Positions 1 through 6,599 of a stretch of 10,765 nucleotides of DNA are shown here, one piece after another. A program made the position numbers and the translations under genes. Source of the stretch: Candidatus Glassbacteria bacterium RIFCSPLOWO2_12_FULL_58_11 (GTDB lineage: Bacteria; Gemmatimonadota; Glassbacteria; GWA2-58-10); the NCBI GenBank assembly GCA_001780825.1, contig MFIX01000019.1:617-11381 (forward strand), given 5' to 3'. Every line of letters begins with the position of its first letter. Within the stretch, counting starts at the first letter, position 1. A model generated the notes under the pieces. It saw only the letters and a program-made list of their open reading frames with translations, was not told the origin of the DNA and ran no database searches.

Positions 1-945
1 AACCAGACCTTGGGCAATGTCGAGCTGGAGGGCCGGAATTCCGCGGACCGTAAATACTACGATTTTTTCATAGCCAACCGCGATCTCTTCACCGGCACGG
101 TCAACCGCGAGGATGCCGCCTGTCTGCGCTCCTACGCCAGCATGGCCTATGACAACCATCGCGCCGAGCTGGAGCAGTGCATGTTCGAGCAGGCGCTGAT
201 CCAGGCCCAGGTTCCGTTCGACCTGATATTCGATGAGCAGATGGACAACCTGTCGCGCTACAAAGTGCTGGTGCTGGCCGGCCAGAACAACCTCTCCGAT
301 GACAATATTGCCTGGATCAAAAAGTTCGTGGACTCCGGAGGCGGCCTGGTGCTTACCGGCCGGACCGCCAGCCGCGACCAGTGGGCCCGTCAGCGCACCC
401 GCCCCGGCCTGGCGGATTTGATGGGCCTGGACCAGGGCCAGGGCCGCGTCCGGGGCCGGGGATTGAACGGGTCATATTCGGATAAAGTCGAGATCAGCCA
501 TGAGGGCCGCGTGGTGTATATCCCCGAGATCACTCCGCCGGATAAGGAACAGGCGGAAAACTGGCAGGGCTCCTGGGATGGGGATTCATGGGAGGGCACC
601 TGGATCCTGCCCTCGAACTGGCGCGAGCTTTCCGGGGCGATCCGTACCGCGGCCGGCGGCCGTCTCAGCCTCGAAACCGTACTCCCGGACTGGGTGGCGG
701 TCGAGCAGGTGGCCAAGGACAACCTGATTATCATCCACCTGGTGAACTACCGGGAGGGCAATACGCTGGCTAATATCCCGGTGGATGTCCGCCTGGATCA
801 GGGCCGCAAGGCCGCCGCGGTCAAACTGGTCTCTCCGGACCGCGAGGGCGGACAGACTCTGGAGTTCACCCAGTCCGGCGACCGCTGCCGGTTCACGGTC
901 CCCCAGCTCAAGATTTACGATGTGATTGTGGTCAGCCAGCAATAG
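1..945 (+). CDS. C-terminal part of a glycoside-hydrolase-like protein (GATase-like domain plus beta-sandwich), 5' truncated
   Basis: The reading frame is open from base 1, so the true start lies upstream; 314 residues and a TAG stop are in the window. In-window residues about 58-125 contain an alpha/beta segment with QVPFDLIFDEQMDNL, YKVLVLAG and the turn DSGGGLVLTG. This is the signature of the glutamine-amidotransferase-like (beta-galactosidase trimerisation-type) domain that follows the TIM barrel in GH42-like and related hypothetical glycosyl hydrolases. No cysteine sits where a class I amidotransferase nucleophile would be, so the domain is probably structural. Residues about 231-314 (IIIHLVNY, VKLVSPD, FTVPQL) look like the small all-beta domain that ends such enzymes. 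The catalytic barrel, if present, is outside the window, so neither activity nor signal peptide can be judged. It is co-directional with the following cluster but 234 bases from the next start, so it may be a separate transcription unit. Confidence 0.75.
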   Translation, partial: NQTLGNVELEGRNSADRKYYDFFIANRDLFTGTVNREDAACLRSYASMAYDNHRAELEQCMFEQALIQAQVPFDLIFDEQMDNLSRYKVLVLAGQNNLSDDNIAWIKKFVDSGGGLVLTGRTASRDQWARQRTRPGLADLMGLDQGQGRVRGRGLNGSYSDKVEISHEGRVVYIPEITPPDKEQAENWQGSWDGDSWEGTWILPSNWRELSGAIRTAAGGRLSLETVLPDWVAVEQVAKDNLIIIHLVNYREGNTLANIPVDVRLDQGRKAAAVKLVSPDREGGQTLEFTQSGDRCRFTVPQLKIYDVIVVSQQ

Positions 946-1023
946 TCCGCCGGCATCCTGATATTCCGGCTCTCTAAAAGCGGGTTGAAATATTTCCTAT
1001 GCGGCTTGTTATTTCCAGGCACC

Positions 1024-1052
1024 GTAGGGGCGGGTTTCAAACCCGCCCCTAC
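1024..1052. repeat. Perfect palindrome, 14-bp arms (REP/MITE-like candidate)
   Basis: The left arm GTAGGGGCGGGTTT (1024-1037) and right arm AAACCCGCCCCTAC (1039-1052) are exact reverse complements separated by one C. There is no T-run after it on the + strand (ACAAATGC follows), so it is not a good intrinsic terminator for the upstream gene. From memory, palindromes with this GGGGCGGGTTT core recur between genes in many unrelated environmental bacterial genomes. That suggests a dispersed REP-like or miniature mobile element rather than a site tied to these genes. The recurrence is recollection and cannot be tested from one copy. Confidence 0.6.
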
Positions 1053-1179
1053 AAATGCTTGTATGTTCTAATGTTACGTTTTGTGTAAAATATCGCGTAT
1101 GTATCAATCGGTAATTAAAGATGATCATACAACACGCTTCTAAACGGATAAACGATTTGCTGTCCCCGGAGGATACGTG
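1053..1179 (+). promoter_or_regulatory. AT-rich leader upstream of the propeller lipoprotein, probable promoter region
   Basis: The only sizeable gap in the window is 946-1176. Its second half (about 1056-1165) is clearly AT-richer than the surrounding coding DNA. A TAAAAT hexamer at 1086-1091 could serve as a -10 box, but no convincing -35 hexamer lies 16-18 bases upstream: TTGTAT at 1059-1064 is 21 bases away. TACGTTTTG at 1075-1083 is one base off the Bacteroidota TAnnTTTG -7 motif. A short palindrome ATGATCAT lies at 1121-1128. The position ahead of five closely spaced genes makes it the best place for a promoter, but the exact elements are not resolved. Confidence 0.35.
1168..1172 (+). 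promoter_or_regulatory. Ribosome binding site GGAGG that decides the start of the propeller gene
   Basis: GGAGG is followed by GTG at 1177 and ATG at 1180 in the same frame. The spacer is 4 bases to the GTG and 7 to the ATG. Seven is the usual spacing and matches the 7-base spacers of the two paralogue genes downstream, so ATG 1180 is preferred. Confidence 0.7.
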
Positions 1180-3627
1180 ATGAAATCGCTTGCCCGAGGA
1201 GTTCTGCTGTCAGCCTTTTTCTTAACCGGCTGCGCCAGGCCCGAGCCGGTGAAAACGGTCGAAAAGCCGCCGGTCCCCTCTGCTCCGCCTGTGCCGGTTG
1301 TCGCGCCCTCCTGGAAGGTGCTCGGGCCCGGCGGCGGCGGAAGCCATTTCGCCTGTACGGTCAGCCCTTTTAACCCGGAGATAGTTTTTTCCAAATGCGA
1401 TATGAGCGGGGCTCAGGTTACCTATGACGGCGGCCGGAGCTGGCGCATGTTCAATCTGAGGACTGTAATTTATGATTTCGAGTTCGACCCCGCTGACTCG
1501 AACACTGTCTATGCCTCAAATACCGGCCTCTACCGCTCGGAGAACCTCGGCCGGAGCTGGCGCCTGATCTATCCCGATCCGGCGGATATTATCGCCGAAA
1601 GGATGGTCGGCGACCATGCCGAGCAGTATTTCGAGACCAAATCCGGCATGCCGGACGGCTTGATTACGCAGGTGCTGGTCGATCCCTCGGACAGCCGGAG
1701 GATCGTGATCGGACTCGACCCTCCCGGCGGGGTTAACCCGGTCAAGGGTCCGTTCAGCTCTATCGACAGCGTCAGAATCCTGGTATCCTCGGACCGCGGA
1801 GCGCAGTGGAGCCTGTTGGCCCGCCTGCCCGGCCGGGAAGTGCTCGCTCTTTTCCCCGGCGCTTGGGAAGATCAGCCGGACCAGGTCAAAGTGCTCACAG
1901 ACCGGAGCTGTTATCAGCTATCGTTTTCGGGCGGAGCGGCGGTCGAGCTCGGCCTGCCAGAGGCGCGGATAAGAGCCGCGGATGGCGGAAAGGGAAAAGC
2001 CGGGGCGATCTATTATGTCCTCTCGAATTTCCGCCAGGCGGGAGCCCGGGCCGAGGGCGGGATTTACCGCAGCACCGATGGCGGGCACAATTGGAGCCAG
2101 GTCAGCCAGGGCCTGCTGGAGGACTGGCAGATCACCGCGCAGCTTCCCTATTTCAAGACCCTGGCAGTCTGCGAGAGCCGGCCGGAGGTCGTGTACTTAT
2201 CAGCGCATATCTATATCGACGAGATCGAGTGGATGCCCAACCGGCCCAAAAGAGACCGCAAGTTCGGCATCTTCAAAACCGATAATGCCGGCGACGCCTG
2301 GCGCTGGGTTTACCGCGCCAGCGAGGACAGCATCTACTCCAGGAATCTCCGCGGGGGCTGGGAGGACCAGAGCTACGGCCCGGAATGGGGCGAGTCCCCG
2401 CATTCCTTCGGTGTCAGCCCAGCCGACCCGGATATCTGCTATGTGACCGACAACCGGACCTATGTCACCCGCGATGGCGGCAAGCGCTGGGAGCAGGTTT
2501 ACACTGAAAAGCAACCGGATGGTTCTTGGAGGAGCCGCGGCATCGATGTCACCACCACCTACGGCGTGCATTTCGACCCCTTTGACAGGAACCACCTTTT
2601 CATCTCGTACACGGATATCGGTCTCTGGCATTCGTTCAATGGCGGCAAGAGCTGGTTCCACGCGCTTAAAGGCATTCCGCGTGAGTGGATCAACACTACT
2701 TACTGGCTGGTTTTCGATCCTGAGATCAAGGACCGTATCTGGACCGTGCGCTCGGACTGCCACGACCTGCCCCGCCTGAAGATGTTCCGCTCCGGCGCGA
2801 TTGCCCGCGGCGAGTACCAGGGCGGCGTGGCGGTCTCCGGCGATGGGGGCAAAAGCTGGCAGGTGAGCAGCAGCGGCATTCCGCCCAATTCGGTGTGCAC
2901 GCACATCCTGCTCGACCCTGAAAGCCCGGCCGGTATGCGCACTCTCTATGTCTGCGCCATGGAAAGAGGAGTTTACAAGTCGGTGGATGACGGGAAAACC
3001 TGGATCGAGGCCAACAGCGGCCTGGGTGAGCGGCCCAGCGCCTGGCGGATCGAGCGTTCGCCGGAGGGGATGCTGTACCTGCTGGTGGTACGCTCGATTA
3101 AGGATGGCAAAGTGGTGGATGGCGGCCTCTTCCACAGCGACAGTGGCGCCACAAGCTGGCAACCCGTGGCCCTGCCTAAAGGAGTCACCGGACCCAATGA
3201 CCTGCTGTGCGATCCCCGGGGTGGCGGGATAATGTATCTGAGCTGCTGGCCCTATCCGCTTAAAGGGCAGGAAAGCGGCGGCGGCCTGCTGCGCACTGAG
3301 GACGGCGGAGTAACCTGGCAGCGGGTTTTCGATGAACAGGCCCATGTCTATGCCGCGGCGCTCGATCCGCAGAACCCGGATATCGTCTTTATCAACACCT
3401 TCGACAGCGCGGCTTTCCGCAGCGAGGACCGGGGTGCAACCTGGCATGGTCTGCCGGGCTACAATTTCAAATGGGGGCACCGCCCGGTGCCGGACCCACG
3501 CAATCCGGACCAGCTCTACCTGACCACATTCGGCGGCAGTGTGTTCTACGGGCCGGCCAAGGGCGTGGCGGAAGCGAAGGAAGATATCGAGGATGGTACC
3601 TACCTGCGTTGGGCCGGGATGAACTGA
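1180..3627 (+). CDS. Lipoprotein with twelve Asp-box repeats, GH74-like double beta-propeller
   Basis: This is an 815-residue exported lipoprotein. Residues 1-18 form a signal peptide with lipobox LTGC (Cys18), then a proline/valine-rich tether to about residue 44. The rest is built from Asp-box repeats (S/T-x-D-x-G-x-x-W type), ending near W88, W127, W210, W305, W374, W437, W492, W560, W608, W660, W713 and W755. These alternate with 'DPxxPxxVY'-like strands. The length, the repeats and the glycine-rich first strand (GPGGGGSHF) are typical of GH74 xyloglucan-active enzymes, which have two seven-bladed propellers with a cleft between them. Asp74 (KCDMSGA) and Asp479 (YTDIGLWH) fall where I would place the two catalytic acids. 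Sortilin/VPS10-like or non-catalytic BNR propellers are alternatives. The residue after Cys is Ala, so retention at the inner membrane is not expected by the enterobacterial +2 rule. It is the first gene of the closely spaced array. Fold confidence is high; enzymatic activity is inference. Confidence 0.85.
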   Translation: MKSLARGVLLSAFFLTGCARPEPVKTVEKPPVPSAPPVPVVAPSWKVLGPGGGGSHFACTVSPFNPEIVFSKCDMSGAQVTYDGGRSWRMFNLRTVIYDFEFDPADSNTVYASNTGLYRSENLGRSWRLIYPDPADIIAERMVGDHAEQYFETKSGMPDGLITQVLVDPSDSRRIVIGLDPPGGVNPVKGPFSSIDSVRILVSSDRGAQWSLLARLPGREVLALFPGAWEDQPDQVKVLTDRSCYQLSFSGGAAVELGLPEARIRAADGGKGKAGAIYYVLSNFRQAGARAEGGIYRSTDGGHNWSQVSQGLLEDWQITAQLPYFKTLAVCESRPEVVYLSAHIYIDEIEWMPNRPKRDRKFGIFKTDNAGDAWRWVYRASEDSIYSRNLRGGWEDQSYGPEWGESPHSFGVSPADPDICYVTDNRTYVTRDGGKRWEQVYTEKQPDGSWRSRGIDVTTTYGVHFDPFDRNHLFISYTDIGLWHSFNGGKSWFHALKGIPREWINTTYWLVFDPEIKDRIWTVRSDCHDLPRLKMFRSGAIARGEYQGGVAVSGDGGKSWQVSSSGIPPNSVCTHILLDPESPAGMRTLYVCAMERGVYKSVDDGKTWIEANSGLGERPSAWRIERSPEGMLYLLVVRSIKDGKVVDGGLFHSDSGATSWQPVALPKGVTGPNDLLCDPRGGGIMYLSCWPYPLKGQESGGGLLRTEDGGVTWQRVFDEQAHVYAAALDPQNPDIVFINTFDSAAFRSEDRGATWHGLPGYNFKWGHRPVPDPRNPDQLYLTTFGGSVFYGPAKGVAEAKEDIEDGTYLRWAGMN

Positions 3628-3667
3628 GCCTGACGAAAGATGTCCGCCGCCAATCAGGGGCTTTTTT
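3627..3667 (+). terminator. Weak hairpin plus T6 run after the propeller gene
   Basis: AGCCTGA (3627-3633, starting at the last base of the stop codon) can pair with TCAGG and CT (3654-3658, 3661-3662), with two bulged G residues and a loop of about 20 bases. Six T residues follow (3662-3667). The stem is short and imperfect, so it is at best a partial terminator or attenuator that could lower expression of the downstream genes relative to the propeller gene. Confidence 0.3.
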
Positions 3668-3696
3668 CAGTTTATTGATTTTAAGGAGAACCTGTT

Positions 3697-5094
3697 ATGT
3701 TGCAAAAATTTTTTCTTCGCTTTTCTCTGTTGTTTCTTTTCGCCTCGATCTTAAGCTGCGCCAGACCCCGGACAGTGGTGGTGATACCCCAAGAGACCGA
3801 TGCGGTCCTGGTAAATCCGGGCATGGGATTCACCACCTTTTACAGCTTCAACGGCGATGAGATCAACCGGAACCACCCTGAGTGCTCGATCGCCTATTAT
3901 CGCTGGTATTGGGATGTAATGGAGCCGGAAGAAGGCAAGCCCGCTTTCGCCATGCTGGACAGCCTGCTGGCCCTGGCCCACTCCAAAGGCGAGAAGCTGG
4001 CTTTCCGGGTGATGTGCCAGAACGGCCATGAGGTCGCGGACAAAACGGTGACCGAGAAGCTCGAGGTCCCTATCTGGTTCCGTCACAGCGGAGCCGCCGG
4101 CTTTCCCTATCCGGACGGCCGGGGCTGGCAGCCGGACTATGATGACCCGCTGTTCCTGGCCAGGCACGGCGCGCTGATCCAGCGTCTGGGCGAGCGCTAT
4201 GATGGGCACCCGGACCTGGACCATGTCGATATCGGCTCGATAGGCCGCTGGGGCGAATGGCACACCGAGGGTCTGGACCTGCCGATGCCCACCCAGGAAA
4301 GCCGGCGCAAGATAATCGATTACTATGTTGACAGTTTCCGCAAAACCCCGGTGGTGATGAACCTGGATGAAAGCCCGGCCCTGGCTTATGCGATCTCCCG
4401 CGGCACCGGCTGGCGCGCCGACTGCCTGGGTGATCTGAGCACCGGCCTCTTCTACGACAGCACGGGCCATCCGGAGAACCACATGCACGACCGCTACCCG
4501 CGCATCCTGGGCAATTTTGTCGCCCCGGACACCTGGAAACACGCGCCGGTGGTGCTGGAAACCTGCTGGAATATCGGCCAGTGGAAGGAAAACGGCTGGG
4601 GTGTGGATTCTATCCTCAACCAGGCCCTGGCCTGGCATGTTTCCGTGTTGAATAACAAGTCGTTCCCGATCCCTGATGAGTGGTGGCCGCAGGTCGAGGC
4701 TTTCCAGAAAAAGATGGGCTACCGTTTCGTGCTGACCCGTCTCGAGCACCCGGACCGGGTATCCGCCGGGGGCAGCCTGCCGCTGAAAATGACCTGGGAA
4801 AACCGGGGCGTGGCTCCCTGCTACCTGAAGCACCCGCTGAAATTCCAGTTGAAAGCCGCGGAGGGGGGCGGCGAGCCATACTCATTCGATACGGAAATCG
4901 ATATCACCGGCTGGCTGCCCGGGACCTCGGAGGCCGCCGCCGAGCTGGCGCTCCCGCCGGATCTTCCCGCCGGGAGCTATGAAATCCGCCTGGCCCTGCT
5001 CGACCCGCAAAGCCTCCAGCCGCGGATCAGTCTGGCTATCGAAGGCCGGGATGATGAGGGCTGGTACGGGGTGAGCAGGGTGGAGGTAAAGTGA
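3697..5094 (+). CDS. DUF4832-type TIM-barrel lipoprotein, putative glycoside hydrolase
   Basis: This is a 465-residue lipoprotein. The signal peptide ends in ILSC (Cys21; Leu at -2 is slightly off consensus), followed by ARP, the same residues that follow the Cys in the preceding propeller lipoprotein. The domain begins with VNPGMGF (39-45), then SIAYYRWYWDVMEPEEG (64-80), a typical first-barrel-strand region of GH42-like and DUF4832 proteins. Candidate catalytic residues are Glu187 in GRWGEWHT (183-190), with Glu225 (LDESP) and Glu288 (VVLETC) as partners on later strands. Residues about 345-465 form the beta-sandwich characteristic of DUF4832: TWENRGVAPCY, GWLPG, LPAGSYEIRLALLDP and a final GWYGVSRVEV. 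No substrate is established for the family that I can cite. Start ATG 3697 is supported by AAGGAG at 3683-3688. The gap to the previous gene is 69 bases and to the next 46, consistent with co-transcription. Confidence 0.8.
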   Translation: MLQKFFLRFSLLFLFASILSCARPRTVVVIPQETDAVLVNPGMGFTTFYSFNGDEINRNHPECSIAYYRWYWDVMEPEEGKPAFAMLDSLLALAHSKGEKLAFRVMCQNGHEVADKTVTEKLEVPIWFRHSGAAGFPYPDGRGWQPDYDDPLFLARHGALIQRLGERYDGHPDLDHVDIGSIGRWGEWHTEGLDLPMPTQESRRKIIDYYVDSFRKTPVVMNLDESPALAYAISRGTGWRADCLGDLSTGLFYDSTGHPENHMHDRYPRILGNFVAPDTWKHAPVVLETCWNIGQWKENGWGVDSILNQALAWHVSVLNNKSFPIPDEWWPQVEAFQKKMGYRFVLTRLEHPDRVSAGGSLPLKMTWENRGVAPCYLKHPLKFQLKAAEGGGEPYSFDTEIDITGWLPGTSEAAAELALPPDLPAGSYEIRLALLDPQSLQPRISLAIEGRDDEGWYGVSRVEVK

Positions 5095-5140
5095 CGGGCC
5101 GGGCACGTGAACTCTAGCAAATCATGAAAGGCGATCTTCC

Positions 5141-6547
5141 ATGATCATTTCCAGGAGAGAAGCCCTTAAGCTCGCCGCCTGTGGCGTTTTCGCCCCGCTT
5201 TCCGCAGCATTCGCCGGAAAGCCGGAGGTGCCGATCCTGGGAGTCCGGGCGGACAGTGGTCCCAGCCGGACCGAGAGTGGTGTGGGCGCGCTTATCGCCT
5301 GGGCCGATATGCTCTGGGCGGTAACTTATGTGAGCTCGCGGGGCGGCAAGTCCGGCACTGGCACGGGACTCTACCGGATCGATGAAAACCTGGACATCGA
5401 GCAGACCCATGTTAGCAACGGCGTCTATGCCAACCGCCTTCTGCACCCCCAGTCCAACCAGGTCAGCATCGGCCCTTATATGATAGATCTCGACGGCCAG
5501 GTGCGTGTGATCGAGGACCTGTTGGACCACCGGCTTACCGCCACCCTGACCCACCTTAACGAGCCGGAGCGTCTGCTCTATTTTCTGACCATGGAAGGCC
5601 TGTTTTTCGAGGTTGACGTCTTTACTCTGAAAGTCCGGCAGCTGTTCGATCTAACAAAACTCTTCGCCATTTCCAGCCCGCATTTCAAGGGCGGCTGGAC
5701 CGCCCAGGGAAAAGTAGTGGTAGCGAACAACAGCTACTATTCACTGGAAGACCGCGATGGCAAGCTGGCGGAATGGGACGGCTCGAAATGGACCGTGCTG
5801 GTGAACAAGCCTTTCATGGAGGTGGCCGGCCGCGAATCTTTCGATGATGTAATTTTCGCCAATGGCTGGGATAATTCCTCGGCCATCCTGAAAGTCTGCT
5901 CTGCCGGACAATGGCGGACCTACCGTCTGCCGAAAGCCAGCCACGCCTACGATCACGGCTGGACCACCGAGTGGACCCGCATCCGGGAGGTCGAGACCGA
6001 GCGCTGTCTGATGGACTGCCACGGCATGTTCTACGAGCTTCCGCTGATGGCTTACGGCGGCAATGTCTGGGGCGTTAAGCCGGTTTGCAGCCACCTGAGG
6101 ATTGTCCCGGATTTCTGTTCGTTCCGCGGGATGCTTGTTCTGGCGGGCAATCAGGCCACCCCGGTGGGCGGCAATCTACTCTCGCCCCAGGCCCAGTCCG
6201 GCATCTGGTTCGGCAAAACCGATGACCTGTGGAGCTTCGGAAAGCCCCAGGGCTGGGGCGGACCCTGGCGCAAGCAGCCGGTCACCGCTGGAGAACCCTC
6301 CGATCCGATCCTGATGACCGGTTTCGACAAAAAAGTCCTGCACCTGGCGCATGAAGGCGGCTCCGGAACCGAGATCGCGGTCGAGGTGGATTTTCTGGGC
6401 GACGGCACCTGGAAGACCTGCGAAACGCTCAGCCTGGGGAGCGGCGAATACCGTTATCATGTGTTCCCGCCTGGATTCAGCGCCCACTGGGCGCGTCTGG
6501 TCTCCAGCGAAAATTGCACCCTTACCGCCGAGTTTCATTATACTTGA
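5141..6547 (+). CDS. Tat-exported protein of unknown function, probable beta-propeller
   Basis: This is a 468-residue protein that I cannot assign to a named family. The N-terminus carries a twin-arginine motif SRREALK (4-10), then a short hydrophobic stretch and a likely cleavage site after AFA (about residue 25). Export of the folded protein through Tat is therefore likely, unlike its Sec/lipobox neighbours. The mature part is rich in short beta strands and Trp/Gly turns (WADMLWAVTYVSS, LYRIDENL, IDLDGQVRVIEDL, LAEWDGSKWTVL, SGIWFGKTDDLWSFG), the look of a six- or seven-bladed propeller. A dense conserved-looking patch, GWTTEWTRIREVETERC (273-289) followed by DCHGMFYELP (292-301), is the best candidate active or binding site. 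The C-terminal approx. 80 residues (EVDFLGDGTW ... LTAEFHY) look like a separate beta-sandwich. ATG 5141 is preceded by AAAGG at 5127-5131. The protein sits between two lipoprotein genes and probably shares their operon. Confidence 0.7.
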   Translation: MIISRREALKLAACGVFAPLSAAFAGKPEVPILGVRADSGPSRTESGVGALIAWADMLWAVTYVSSRGGKSGTGTGLYRIDENLDIEQTHVSNGVYANRLLHPQSNQVSIGPYMIDLDGQVRVIEDLLDHRLTATLTHLNEPERLLYFLTMEGLFFEVDVFTLKVRQLFDLTKLFAISSPHFKGGWTAQGKVVVANNSYYSLEDRDGKLAEWDGSKWTVLVNKPFMEVAGRESFDDVIFANGWDNSSAILKVCSAGQWRTYRLPKASHAYDHGWTTEWTRIREVETERCLMDCHGMFYELPLMAYGGNVWGVKPVCSHLRIVPDFCSFRGMLVLAGNQATPVGGNLLSPQAQSGIWFGKTDDLWSFGKPQGWGGPWRKQPVTAGEPSDPILMTGFDKKVLHLAHEGGSGTEIAVEVDFLGDGTWKTCETLSLGSGEYRYHVFPPGFSAHWARLVSSENCTLTAEFHYT

Positions 6548-6599
6548 ATAAATAGCCGAGACTGCGTCTCCATTTTCCCTTCAACCCGGAGGTCCCGGA

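Noticed and set aside
1..945. Class I glutamine amidotransferase activity for the first gene
   Set aside because: The fold resembles GATase1, but the nucleophile cysteine and a Cys-His-Glu triad are not visible, and the flanking beta-sandwich fits a glycoside hydrolase accessory domain.
1055..1114. A 19-codon open frame in the AT-rich leader starting with ATG at 1055
   Set aside because: It has no ribosome binding site, begins at the edge of the palindrome and has no recognisable leader-peptide features such as repeated amino-acid codons before a hairpin.
2200..3480. A 426-codon minus-strand open frame within the propeller gene
   Set aside because: It is the antisense shadow of the Asp-box coding frame. 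No domain is recognisable, and the + strand frame has repeats, signal peptide and ribosome binding site.
3751..4833. A 360-codon minus-strand open frame within the DUF4832 gene
   Set aside because: It is antisense to a gene with clear signal peptide and family motifs, and its product has no recognisable features.
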